The notes beneath the pieces are model-generated. The model made no database searches. It was given only the letters and a program-made list of their open reading frames with translations, and was not told where the DNA came from. DNA of 64,000 nucleotides from CAILZL01 sp049840395 (GTDB lineage Bacteria > Pseudomonadota > Gammaproteobacteria > Steroidobacterales > Steroidobacteraceae), in the NCBI GenBank assembly GCA_049840395.1, contig JASGLD010000001.1, positions 186,001-250,000 on the forward strand, written 5' to 3'. The translations under genes were made by a program, and so were the position numbers. Of the stretch, positions 52,326-60,487 are shown piece by piece (position 1 is the stretch's first letter; every line of letters begins with the position of its first letter).

Positions 52326-52613
52326 TTAATTAGGCTTGCGGCGTTCCAGCACGTAATTGGTCAGGCTGCGCAAAGACGTGAAGGCGGCGCGCGCCTGTTG
52401 ATCTTCGGAGCGCAGTTCCACGCCGTAATGCTGTTGCACCATCAGCGCGATTTCCAGCGCGTCGATGGAATCCAGTCCCAGGCCATCGGCGTGATTGCCG
52501 AACAGGGTGGCTTCCGGCGCAATGCTGTCGGCCTGCACACCTTCCAGGCTGAGGGCTTGTACCAGGTGTTGAGCCATGGCGAGTTCGTCGGCGGTCAAGG
52601 AAGTGGCAGACAT
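52326..52613 (-). CDS. acyl carrier protein (first gene of the leftward operon)
   Basis: A 95-residue ACP. The carrier Ser is in GLGLDSIDALEIALMVQQHYGV. Start SATSLTADELAMAQHLVQALS. It opens the leftward aryl polyene operon, divergent from the PlsC-like gene over 172 bp. ACPs of this type often appear first in the operon (ApeE/ApeF-like). Confidence 0.92.
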   Translation of the reverse strand: MSATSLTADELAMAQHLVQALSLEGVQADSIAPEATLFGNHADGLGLDSIDALEIALMVQQHYGVELRSEDQQARAAFTSLRSLTNYVLERRKPN

Positions 52614-52785
52614 GTGATCGTCCCGAAAAAATGTGCCGCAATCTTATCGGCAGCGCCTGCAATTGGAAACCGCGCCGACGGCGAGCGCATGACGGCATCG
52701 GGTATGCTTGCGCATAGAGGGGCCACTGGCGGGCCTTCTTCGGCTAAGAAGGTCGGCTAAAAACTAAGTTAATTGGGAGAGACCG
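52614..52785. promoter_or_regulatory. divergent promoter region of the aryl polyene operons
   Basis: A 172-bp region between two divergent operons of at least ten genes each, so both promoters should be here. A TATGCT hexamer near 52705 could be a rightward -10. I cannot define operators. No terminator or repeat is present. Confidence 0.5.
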
Positions 52786-53562
52786 TTGCTGGATCGTGTG
52801 TGGCGCATTGTGGCTACCGGCTTTGTGTTTGTGGTGTTCGGTCTGGGGGCTTTGCTGATCAGCGCCACGATCTTTCCCGTATTGCGTCTGTCCACCCGCA
52901 GTACGGCCGTGGCGCGCTTACGTATCCAGCGCGCCATGCAGCTCACCTTCAAAGCCTATGTGTGGCTGATGAAGATCCTGGGGCTGCTGACCTACGAGGT
53001 GCAGCACATCGAACGCCTGTGGCTGCCCGGCCAATTGGTGATTGCCAATCATCCCAGCCTGATTGACGTGGTATTCCTGGTGTCGCTGATGCCGCGCGTG
53101 GATTGCATCGTCAAGCAAGGGTTGTGGCGTAATCCCTTCCTGCGCTGGCCGGTGGCCTGGGCGTCATACATTCCGAATACCACCGGCGAGGAACTGGTGG
53201 AGGAGTGCGCCGCCACCCTGCGACGCGGCAATTCCCTGCTGGTTTTCCCCGAAGGCACGCGCAGCGTGCCCGGCCAGCCGTTACGCATGCAGCGCGGCGT
53301 CGCCCGTATTGCCCTGGCCGCCGGCGCGCCGGTGTTGCCGGTGACCATCGAGTTGACCGAGCCCACCCTGACCAAGGGCTATCCCTGGTACCGGGTGCCC
53401 AAGGCCCGGCCTCATTTCTGTATTAAAGTCGGTGAGCCTTGGAGCCCAACCGTTTACAATCCGCAGGGTCAGACGGGCGCCTTGGCCGCCCGGCGCCTCA
53501 CCGAATTTTTTGGCGACTACTACGCTGCGGTGGAGGTCGAAAATCTGAGCTGGCCGCCTTGA
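52786..53562 (+). CDS. PlsC-like 1-acyl-glycerol-3-phosphate acyltransferase homologue
   Basis: A 258-residue membrane-bound acyltransferase. HX4D motif ANHPSLIDVVFLVSLMP, then the FPEGTRSVPGQPLRMQRGVA motif and VLPVTIELTEPT. An N-terminal helix (GFVFVVFGLGALLISATIF) anchors it. In aryl polyene clusters this enzyme is thought to make the glycerolipid-like anchor. First gene of the rightward operon. TTG 52786 has a ribosome site (GGGAGAG); GTG 52798 is an alternative. Confidence 0.9.
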   Translation: MLDRVWRIVATGFVFVVFGLGALLISATIFPVLRLSTRSTAVARLRIQRAMQLTFKAYVWLMKILGLLTYEVQHIERLWLPGQLVIANHPSLIDVVFLVSLMPRVDCIVKQGLWRNPFLRWPVAWASYIPNTTGEELVEECAATLRRGNSLLVFPEGTRSVPGQPLRMQRGVARIALAAGAPVLPVTIELTEPTLTKGYPWYRVPKARPHFCIKVGEPWSPTVYNPQGQTGALAARRLTEFFGDYYAAVEVENLSWPP

Positions 53563-53628
53563 AGGCGGCTACGGCATACAACAGCCGGGCCCGTGACGGG
53601 GCCACCGGTCAGTGAATCGAGACGGATA

Positions 53629-53895
53629 ATGACGACGAAGACCCGTGAAGAAGTATTTGCTCACCTGCGCGATACGCTGGTGGAGCTGTTTGAGATCAAT
53701 GCGGCTAAAATCACGCCCGCAGCCAATCTGTATACCGATCTCGATATCGACAGCATCGACGCAGTGGATCTGGTGTTGAAGCTCAAAGAATATACCGGCC
53801 AGAAATTGCAGCCCATGCAATTCAAACATGTGCGCACCGTGGGCGATGTGGTCGATGCGATCATGGGCATCCTGGCCAATTCCACCAAGACTTGA
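53629..53895 (+). CDS. acyl carrier protein (rightward operon)
   Basis: An 88-residue ACP. The carrier Ser is in TDLDIDSIDAVDLVLKLKEY. It starts TTKTREEVFAHLRDTLVELF. ATG 53629 has a GAGACGG site; the longer frame from 53593 is not supported. It lies between the PlsC-like gene and a hotdog dehydratase. Confidence 0.92.
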   Translation: MTTKTREEVFAHLRDTLVELFEINAAKITPAANLYTDLDIDSIDAVDLVLKLKEYTGQKLQPMQFKHVRTVGDVVDAIMGILANSTKT

Positions 53896-53923
53896 GTAAT
53901 CGGCCTTTACCGCGCTGCCTGCC

Positions 53924-54322
53924 GTGAACGCCTCGAATAGTGGAGCGGATTTGGCGCAACCTCGGGTGTTGGAGGTTGTGCATCCGCCGCAACAAGATGC
54001 AAATGCGGCTGAGGTGATCATCCGCCTGCAGGTGCAGCCGGAACTACGCTGGTTCGAAGGCCATTTCGCCGCCCAGCCGTTGCTGCCCGGGGTGGTGCAG
54101 ACCACTTGGGCCGTGCAATTCGGACGGCGCTATTTTTCGCTGCCACCGAATTTTCTGTACATGAGCAACATGAAATTCATGCGCTTCATTCTGCCTGACG
54201 CCCAAGTGGAGTTACGACTGCGCTACTCCGCCGACAAGCGTGAGCTGGCTTTCGAATATCGCGAAGCTACTGCTGCCGGCATGGCCATCTGCGCCAGTGG
54301 TCGCATGGGGTTCGGCCAATGA
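53924..54322 (+). CDS. hotdog-fold dehydratase (ApeI-like)
   Basis: A 132-residue hotdog protein with LRWFEGHFAAQPLLPGVVQTTWAVQFG, where the active His is in GHF. Such dehydratases make the trans double bonds of the polyene from 3-hydroxyacyl-ACP. It overlaps the glycosyltransferase gene by 4 bp. The start is GTG 53924. Confidence 0.87.
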   Translation: MNASNSGADLAQPRVLEVVHPPQQDANAAEVIIRLQVQPELRWFEGHFAAQPLLPGVVQTTWAVQFGRRYFSLPPNFLYMSNMKFMRFILPDAQVELRLRYSADKRELAFEYREATAAGMAICASGRMGFGQ

Positions 54323-55146
54323 ATGTCATGACGCGTCACCAGCCCGTGCCGCCGGATGATTTTCGTCCCTGCATCGTCATTCCGTTTTACAACCACGCCG
54401 GCAGCATTGCGCAGGTGGTGCATGAGCTGAAGCCATTGGCGATGGAACGTCAGCTGCGTTGTTACCTGATCAATGATGGTTCCGGTCCCGATTGCGATGC
54501 GGTACTGGATGAGCTGGCGCGCGCTGAAGCCGACTGGGTGCGCGTGATCAGCTACCAGCCCAATCAAGGCAAGGGCATGGCGGTGATGACCGGCATGCAG
54601 GCGGCCTTCGAAGATGGTTATACGCATGCCGCGCAGATTGATGCCGATGGCCAGCATCGCGTTGCCGATGTGCAGACCCTGCTCGATCTGGCGCTGCAGA
54701 ATCCACGTGCCATGATCACCGGCTATGCGGTGTACGACGCCAGCGTGCCGAAGTCGCGTTTGTATGGGCGCTATGCCACGCATGTGTGGGTGTGGATCAA
54801 TACCATCTCCATGCAGATTCGCGATTCCATGTGTGGTCTGCGTGTGTATCCGTTGGCGCCCACCGTGGATATCTGGCGTAAGTCGCAACGCGCCTGGCTG
54901 CTGCGCATCGGCAAGCGCATGAGCTTCGACATCGAAATTCTGGTGCATTTGTACTGGCGTGGCCTGCGCATGATCAATGTGCCGGTGCCGGTAACCTATC
55001 CCTTGGACGGCGTCAGTCACTTCAAGGTGTGGCGCGATAACCTGCAGATCAGCGCGGCGCATACGCGTATGTTCTTCGGCATGCTGCCGCGTTCGCCCAT
55101 TCTGTTGATGCGCACGCTGCTGCGCGATGTGGGAGGCGGTATATGA
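54319..55146 (+). CDS. family 2 glycosyltransferase
   Basis: A 275-residue GT-A enzyme: FRPCIVIPFYNHAGSIAQVV at the N terminus, NDGSGPDCDAVL, QPNQGKGMAVMTGMQAAFEDG, and the DXD-like AQIDADGQHRVADV. The C-terminal part (RMSFDIEILVHLYWRG) has no clear membrane helix. In aryl polyene clusters a GT2 gene lies here and is thought to act on the polyene lipid. Overlaps both neighbours by 4 bp. Confidence 0.9.
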   Translation: MNVMTRHQPVPPDDFRPCIVIPFYNHAGSIAQVVHELKPLAMERQLRCYLINDGSGPDCDAVLDELARAEADWVRVISYQPNQGKGMAVMTGMQAAFEDGYTHAAQIDADGQHRVADVQTLLDLALQNPRAMITGYAVYDASVPKSRLYGRYATHVWVWINTISMQIRDSMCGLRVYPLAPTVDIWRKSQRAWLLRIGKRMSFDIEILVHLYWRGLRMINVPVPVTYPLDGVSHFKVWRDNLQISAAHTRMFFGMLPRSPILLMRTLLRDVGGGI

Positions 55147-55571
55147 GTTCGCCTCCGCTACGCAGCGCAGCGATTGAGTTGACCATTCCGTTCCACGATC
55201 TCGATCCGGTGAACATCGTCTGGCATGGCAACTACGCCAAGTACTTTGAGCAGGCGCGTTGCGCCTTGCTGGAAACTTTCAACTACAACTACGACGCCAT
55301 GCGCGCCTCGGGTTACATCTGGCCGGTGGTGGATTTGCATGTGCGCTACGTGAAGCCGCTGCACTTCAATCAGAAGGTGCGCGTGCAGGCCTTGCTGAAA
55401 GAATGGGAATACCGTTTGAAGATCGAGTATCTGATCAGCGATGTGCTGACCGGAGTTCGTCTGGCGAAGGGTTCGTCCATTCAAGTGGCGGTTGATGCTG
55501 CCACCAAGGAAATGTGCCTGTTGTCGCCGCGCGTGTTGTTTGAGCGACTGGGGCTGGAGTATCCGGTATGA
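55143..55571 (+). CDS. 4-hydroxybenzoyl-CoA-type thioesterase
   Basis: A 142-residue hotdog thioesterase. IPFHDLDPVNIVWHGNYAKYFEQARCALLE has the Asp of the family active site in DLDPVNIVWHGNY. It fits the ApeK place in aryl polyene clusters and probably releases the finished chain or edits the ACP load. Overlaps the glycosyltransferase stop by 4 bp. Confidence 0.88.
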   Translation: MSSPPLRSAAIELTIPFHDLDPVNIVWHGNYAKYFEQARCALLETFNYNYDAMRASGYIWPVVDLHVRYVKPLHFNQKVRVQALLKEWEYRLKIEYLISDVLTGVRLAKGSSIQVAVDAATKEMCLLSPRVLFERLGLEYPV

Positions 55572-55602
55572 GCGGTGGCGGCTTAAACGCAGTGCTTAAT
55601 TT

Positions 55603-55640
55603 CCCTCCCCCGTTCGACTGGGGAGGGTTAGGGAGTGGGC
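55603..55640. repeat. dispersed 'ccctcccccgttcga' repeat
   Basis: CCCTCCCCCGTTCGACTGGG and its continuation match the 22554 unit. It lies between the thioesterase and LolA-like genes. Confidence 0.8.
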
Positions 55641-55660
55641 ACTCTGAATCGCTTCAGCAG

Positions 55661-55700
55661 CGCCCCCATCCTGTCCTTCCGCCGTCGAACGGGGGAAGGG
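55661..55700. repeat. dispersed 'ccctcccccgttcga' repeat, inverted copy
   Basis: Inverted relative to the 55603 unit: CGCCGTCGAACGGGGGAAGG at the right end. Together they form a head-to-head pair 20 bp apart. Confidence 0.75.
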
Positions 55701-55780
55701 ACGTTTGTTGCGCGAGTGAAGCATTGCGCAACAGCATCAATGGGCATGCTGTTCGAACTGTATGGGCTGGAGAATCTACT

Positions 55781-56521
55781 ATGCGCGATGTTTTCCAGCT
55801 CCCTCCCCCGTTCGACGGGGGAGGGTTGGGGTGGGGGCACTCTCTTATCAACGCCTGCGTCGCCTGTTTATTTTTCTTCTGCCTGTTGTTTGTCGTTACA
55901 GCCCATGCCGACGATGTATTCAACCATCCGCAAACCGCCGAACAATTGTTGAAAGGTCCGCTGGCCCAGCCTGCCAATTCCCTGCGCGGTGCGCAGGTGA
56001 TGCGCGGCCAGTTCGTCTACAAAAAATATCTCAAAGAAATTCCACAGCCTCTGGTGTCGAAGGGCGACTTTGTATTCGCGCGCGAGCTGGGCATCGACTG
56101 GCATACGCGTGAACCCTTCGATTCCGACTTCGTGCTGACCTCGCAGGGCATTACGCAGCGTGACGACGGTAAGACCACCATGCAAATGAAGGCCAGCGAA
56201 CAACCGGCGGTGAAAGTGGTGGCGCGTATTTTTCTGGCGCTGCTGTCGCTGGATGTCGCCTCGTTGCAGAACTCATTCACCTTGTCCGGCCTGCAGCAAA
56301 GCAGCGGTGGCAAGGACAGTTGGCAGGTGGGCTTAAGGCCCAGCGTGCCTGCCATCGCGGCGGTGTTCAAGGAAGCGGTAGTGAGTGGCGGCACTCAGGT
56401 GGAAACATTGGTGCTGCGCGACGCCAATGGCGATCACACTGAAATCAACTTCAGCGATGTGCAGTACGCCAACAGTATTGCCACTGCCGACCGTGCTTTG
56501 TTTCCTGCCAAGGCCAAGTAG
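55781..56521 (+). CDS. LolA-like outer-membrane lipoprotein carrier, N terminus altered by a repeat
   Basis: A 246-residue exported protein. The mature part (PQTAEQLLKGPLAQPANSLRG, FVYKKYLKEIPQPLVSKGDF, TTMQMKASEQPAVKV) matches LolA-fold carriers found in aryl polyene clusters (ApeL type), which ferry the lipid across the periplasm. The signal core is NACVACLFFFCLLFVVTAHA. Between Met and the core lie residues FQLPPPFDGGGLGWGH, coded by a dispersed GC-rich repeat inserted in frame. ATG 55781 has a GGAGA site; the frame remains open upstream to 55568, which overlaps the thioesterase stop. Confidence 0.82.
   Translation: MRDVFQLPPPFDGGGLGWGHSLINACVACLFFFCLLFVVTAHADDVFNHPQTAEQLLKGPLAQPANSLRGAQVMRGQFVYKKYLKEIPQPLVSKGDFVFARELGIDWHTREPFDSDFVLTSQGITQRDDGKTTMQMKASEQPAVKVVARIFLALLSLDVASLQNSFTLSGLQQSSGGKDSWQVGLRPSVPAIAAVFKEAVVSGGTQVETLVLRDANGDHTEINFSDVQYANSIATADRALFPAKAK
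55801..55838. repeat. dispersed 'ccctcccccgttcga' repeat within coding sequence
   Basis: CCCTCCCCCGTTCGACGGGG and following GAGGGTTGGGGTGGGGGC. It is fully inside the 5' part of the LolA-like gene and encodes part of its signal peptide n-region. Confidence 0.82.
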
Positions 56522-56557
56522 ATGGTCGGCTTGAATTTATGGTGTGGCAGATATGGA

Positions 56558-56644
56558 TTTCCGTCATTCCCGCCTGTACTGAAAACTGCTCCTGCGTTTC
56601 CAGCATTTCCGCCATCCATGGCGGTCACGCGGGAATGACGGAAA
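56558..56644. repeat. dispersed 'tcattcccgcc...cgggaatga' inverted repeat
   Basis: It begins TTTCCGTCATTCCCGCCTG and ends GCGGGAATGACGGAAA: an 87-bp element with 16-bp terminal inverted repeats. It occupies most of the gap between the LolA-like and exporter genes. Confidence 0.82.
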
Positions 56645-56703
56645 TAACACATGCCTCGCACACAATTACACCAACTGATCGAAATAGATTTCAAATTCAA
56701 ACA

Positions 56704-59100
56704 ATGAACATTCCCACTTCACCCAACACTATTCGGCTGCGTTTCAAGCTGTGGCTGGTGTTGATGTTGGCGATGCTGGCGGTGTTTGCGGTGCGTGTGC
56801 TGCCGGTGCTGAAAATAGAAACGGATATTCTTGCGTTGTTGCCCAGTGAGGCCGGCGACACGGCCACCAATGCTGCGATAGATCGGTTCTCGCAGGATCT
56901 GGCCGGCAAGCTGGTGTGGTTGGTCGGTGCGCCTGATGTCGAGCAGGCCAAGCTGGCGGCGCAGGCCTTCGTCAAGCCCTTGCGCGAATCGTCGGTCATC
57001 ACTCAGGTAATGCTGGAGCAGGACGCTCTCAATCAGGCCATGCTGGCCTTGTACCAACCGCATCGCAGTTATCTGCTGTCGCAACGTCATTTCGAGTTGC
57101 TGCAAGCCGGACAGCAGTCCTTATTGGAAAACGAAGCGCTGCGAGCTGCGTTCACGCCCACCGGCTTGATGCGCGCCGTGAGTTTTGCCGACGACCCATT
57201 GGGACTGGCCAACGATTACTTCATGCAGCAGTTGCCCAATACCGGCGCGGCGCAATTGGAGGGCAAGCTGCTGACGGTGGCGGATGAGAATCGCAGCTAT
57301 GTGTTGATCACCGCTGAACTCAACGGCAGTCCTTTCGCCACGCAGGTGCAGGAAGATGCCGAGGCGGTGCTGACAGCGGCGCATGACGCGGCACAACAGG
57401 CTATCGCGCCCGCGCGGCTGGATGTGGTGATGTCCGGCACCATGCAGCACGCTGCGGCCGCGCGCGAGCGCGCCACTACCGAGCTGTCCACCTTCGGCAC
57501 CATCGAAACCATTTTGGTCATGGCCTTGTTGATTGCCGTGTTCAGTGCATTGCGGCCGCTGGCTCTGGGTGCACTGACCATGTCGCTGGCCTTCGTTGCC
57601 GGTCTCTGCGCCACGCACTTCGCTTTCGGCACCGTGCATGTCCTGGCGCTGGTATTCGGTTCCAGTCTCATCGGCGGCGTGATCGACTACTCCATCCACT
57701 TTTTTGCCGATCGGTTTCGCGGCGATGCCGATTGGACGCCCACCACTGCGGTGGAACATGTGGGCGGCGCGATCTTGCTGGGGCTATGCACCACCTTGCT
57801 GGGCTATGTGGTGCTGTTGCTGGTGCCCTTTCCTGGACTGCGCCAGATTGCACTGTTCTGTGTTGCCGGCCTGATCACCGGTTGTGCCACGGTGTTATGC
57901 GCCTATCCGGTGCTGTACAAAGTGCCGCGACGCAAAGCCGCGTGGGGGCCGAAAATCGGTGAATGGTTGGCCGGCATATTTACTCGCTGGCGTTGGAGTT
58001 TTGAGCGCCGTGCCTTGGCCGTGGTGTTGTTGCTGGGCGCGTTACTCGGCGTGGGGTTTGTGAACTTGCAGGATGATGTGCGCGCCCTGCAGTCATCGCC
58101 GCCGCAGCTGCTCGCTGCCGAGCAGCGGGTGGCCGCGTTACTGCAGTCGGGCATCGAGTCGCGTTACTTTCTGATTCAAGCGGACAATGCGCAGGCGCTG
58201 TTGCAGACCGAACTACAACTCACACGCAAACTGGATGCACTTAAAGCCGAAGATCTGCTGAAGTCATACATGGCGGTGTCGCGTGCGCTGCCATCGCTTG
58301 CGGAGCAGCAAGCCGCTCACGAGTTACTCGCGACCAAGGTGTTGGGTGAGCACGGTGCCTTGCCTGGCTTGTTACAAAAGCTGGGTTTTTCGGCGGACGA
58401 TACGGCTGCGCGTGTCCAGGCATTCGATGCGAACAGTACGCCGCTACAGGTGGAGCAATGGTTGGCCAGCGACGCCTCACGACCCTATCGCGATTTATGG
58501 TTGGGCGAGACCAGTAAAGATCACTACGCCAGTATTGTCAGCCTGGCGGGCGTGAAAGAGGTTGCTGCGCTGCAGGCCGCTGCGGCGGCGGTGCCGGGCG
58601 TGCGTTTGATCGATCGCGTGGCGGCCGTGTCCCAGGTGCTGCAGAGTTATCGCCAGGCCATGTCCTGGTTGCTGTGCGCGGTGTATCTGGTTGCCATCGG
58701 CTTGCTGGGCTTTCACTATGGCTGGCGCGAGGCACCGCTGCTGTTGCTGCCCTCGGCGCTGGCCAGCGGTGTGACGCTGGGTCTGTTCGGTTGGCTGGAT
58801 GTGCCGGTGAATCTGTTTACGCTGCTGGCGTTATGGCTGGTGTTGGGCCTGGGTGTGGACTACGGCATTTTTCTGCGGCATGGTCGCACCGCCCTGCCGA
58901 CCGCGGTGCTCAGTGTCAGCTTGTCCGCCACCACCACCTTGCTGGCGTTCGGCATGCTGGCCTTCAGTGCTACGCCATTCATTCGTAGCATTGGTTTGAC
59001 ATTGTTATTCGCGATCAGTCTGTCCTGGCTGTTCGCCATGTTGAGTTGTTTAACCTTGAGTCCACCGGCCATGCCGGCAGCAGATACGAGAAGGGGATAA
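56704..59100 (+). CDS. MMPL/RND-type lipid exporter
   Basis: A 798-residue inner-membrane exporter of the MMPL family (ApeM-like). Twelve helices in two halves: one before a large periplasmic loop (about 45-250), then a cluster near 260-430 (IETILVMALLIAVFSAL, MSLAFVAGLCATHFAFG, SSLIGGVIDYSIHFFADRF), a second periplasmic loop (about 455-630), and five final helices (SWLLCAVYLVAIGLLGF, LWLVLGLGVDYGIFLRHG, LSWLFAMLSCLTLSP). The conserved GGVIDYSIHFF and GLGVDYGIFLR are the MMPL proton-path motifs. Probably exports the pigment lipid. ATG 56704 follows the inverted repeat; the longer frame from 56539 reads through it. Confidence 0.9.
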   Translation: MNIPTSPNTIRLRFKLWLVLMLAMLAVFAVRVLPVLKIETDILALLPSEAGDTATNAAIDRFSQDLAGKLVWLVGAPDVEQAKLAAQAFVKPLRESSVITQVMLEQDALNQAMLALYQPHRSYLLSQRHFELLQAGQQSLLENEALRAAFTPTGLMRAVSFADDPLGLANDYFMQQLPNTGAAQLEGKLLTVADENRSYVLITAELNGSPFATQVQEDAEAVLTAAHDAAQQAIAPARLDVVMSGTMQHAAAARERATTELSTFGTIETILVMALLIAVFSALRPLALGALTMSLAFVAGLCATHFAFGTVHVLALVFGSSLIGGVIDYSIHFFADRFRGDADWTPTTAVEHVGGAILLGLCTTLLGYVVLLLVPFPGLRQIALFCVAGLITGCATVLCAYPVLYKVPRRKAAWGPKIGEWLAGIFTRWRWSFERRALAVVLLLGALLGVGFVNLQDDVRALQSSPPQLLAAEQRVAALLQSGIESRYFLIQADNAQALLQTELQLTRKLDALKAEDLLKSYMAVSRALPSLAEQQAAHELLATKVLGEHGALPGLLQKLGFSADDTAARVQAFDANSTPLQVEQWLASDASRPYRDLWLGETSKDHYASIVSLAGVKEVAALQAAAAAVPGVRLIDRVAAVSQVLQSYRQAMSWLLCAVYLVAIGLLGFHYGWREAPLLLLPSALASGVTLGLFGWLDVPVNLFTLLALWLVLGLGVDYGIFLRHGRTALPTAVLSVSLSATTTLLAFGMLAFSATPFIRSIGLTLLFAISLSWLFAMLSCLTLSPPAMPAADTRRG

Positions 59101-59102
59101 GC

Positions 59103-60332
59103 ATGACGGATGTATTGATTATCGGCGCAGGTCCCTCCGGCGCAGTGGCCGCCGCCTTGCTGGCGCAGAAGGGTTATGACGTGCTGGTGCTGGAGCGCCA
59201 GGTGTTTCCGCGCTTCTCCATCGGTGAGAGTTTGCTCGCCAATAGCATGCAGATGCTGTCCGAAGCGGGCTTGAGCGATGCGGTGTTCCGTTGTGGCTTT
59301 CAATTCAAGAATGGCGCGGCGTTTGCTTGCGATGAGATGTATTCCGAGTTCAACTTCGTCGACAAGGTGACCGAGGGTTACCCCTTCACCTTCCAGGTGC
59401 CGCGCGCGCAGTTCGACAAAGTATTGATCGACGAAGCGGAGCGCTATGGCGCCAAGGTGCGTTACCAGGTTGAAATCACCGCCTGCGATGTCAGCGGCGA
59501 GCGGCCGATGGTCACGGCTAAAGACGCTCAGGGCAATATTGAAACGCATCGTCCGCGCTTTGTGCTCGATGCCAGCGGCTTCGGTCGCACGTTGCCGCGT
59601 TTGCTGGATCTGGAAAAGCCTTCGTCGTTTCCGACGCGCGCCGCGCTGTTCTGCCATATCAAGGACAACATCGTGTCCGGCGCCTTCGATCGGCAGAAGA
59701 TTCGCGTTGGTGTGAATCCCACCCATCGCGACATCTGGTCGTGGCTGATTCCGTTCTCCAACGGCAATTGCTCGCTGGGCATCGTGGCGACTCAGGAACA
59801 GCATGCCAAGTATCAAGGAACCAATGAGGAACGCCTGTGGAAGATGATTGCCGATGAGCCCAAGCTCAAAGAGCTGCTCAGCAATGCGCATGGCGTGCGG
59901 CCGGTGGGCGAGATCGTCGGCTATGCGGCCAATGTAAAGACTTTGCATGGTCCGGGCTTTGCCTTGCTGGGTAATGCGGCCGAGTTCCTCGATCCGGTGT
60001 TCTCTTCGGGCGTGACCATCGCCATCAAGTCGGCCAGCATGGCCGCAGCATTGCTCGATAAGCAATTCCGTGGCGAAGCGGTTAACTGGCAGTCGGAGTT
60101 CGCTGAAGCCTTGATGTTCGGCGTGGAAACCTTCCGCACCTTCGTCACGGGTTGGTATGACCTGTCGTTGCAGGATGTGATCTTCGCGCCCAATAAAGAT
60201 CCGAAGATTCACAAAATGATTTGTTCGGTGCTGGCCGGCTATGTGTGGGATCCAAGTAATCCTTACAACGGTCCGCAATCGTCGCGACGTCTGCATGCGC
60301 TGGCGCAGATGTGCCGTAAGCAGGCGGCCTGA
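59103..60332 (+). CDS. FAD-dependent oxidoreductase of the halogenase family
   Basis: A 409-residue flavoprotein. FAD motif IIGAGPSGAVAAALLAQKG, then PRFSIGESLLANSMQML (halogenase-like), the WxWxIP motif in DIWSWLIPFSNG near residue 211, and LLGNAAEFLDPVFSSGVTIA. WxWxIP is regarded as the fingerprint of flavin-dependent halogenases, preventing monooxygenase activity. A chlorinated ring is known in some flexirubins, so halogenation of the aryl head or resorcinol is plausible; hydroxylation is the alternative. Its start is 3 bp after the exporter stop; its stop overlaps a following ATG (TGATG). Confidence 0.86.
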   Translation: MTDVLIIGAGPSGAVAAALLAQKGYDVLVLERQVFPRFSIGESLLANSMQMLSEAGLSDAVFRCGFQFKNGAAFACDEMYSEFNFVDKVTEGYPFTFQVPRAQFDKVLIDEAERYGAKVRYQVEITACDVSGERPMVTAKDAQGNIETHRPRFVLDASGFGRTLPRLLDLEKPSSFPTRAALFCHIKDNIVSGAFDRQKIRVGVNPTHRDIWSWLIPFSNGNCSLGIVATQEQHAKYQGTNEERLWKMIADEPKLKELLSNAHGVRPVGEIVGYAANVKTLHGPGFALLGNAAEFLDPVFSSGVTIAIKSASMAAALLDKQFRGEAVNWQSEFAEALMFGVETFRTFVTGWYDLSLQDVIFAPNKDPKIHKMICSVLAGYVWDPSNPYNGPQSSRRLHALAQMCRKQAA

Positions 60333-60410
60333 TGCAATTGGGATTGCACCATGCATCCGCAGGGCGAGGCGTGCTTCGCCCTGACGAGAGGGGATATGCC
60401 ATTCCCTCCT

Positions 60411-60487
60411 CGTCATTCTCGCGCAGGCGAGAATCCAGTCAATCAAACAGCTTTTTATACTGGGTTCCCGCCTGCGCGGGAATGACG
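60411..60487. repeat. dispersed 'tcattctcgcg...cgggaatga' inverted repeat within reading frame
   Basis: It begins CGTCATTCTCGCGCAGGCG and ends CCTGCGCGGGAATGACG. The unit lies in the 5' part of the DUF3261-type frame; read in that frame it encodes SFSRRRESS and VPACAGMT, the usual translation of this repeat family. Confidence 0.85.

Noticed and set aside
55568..55780. Extra 71 residues at the N terminus of the LolA-like protein, coupled to the thioesterase stop
   Set aside because: The stretch mainly translates two dispersed repeats and precedes the signal peptide; ATG 55781 has a better ribosome site.
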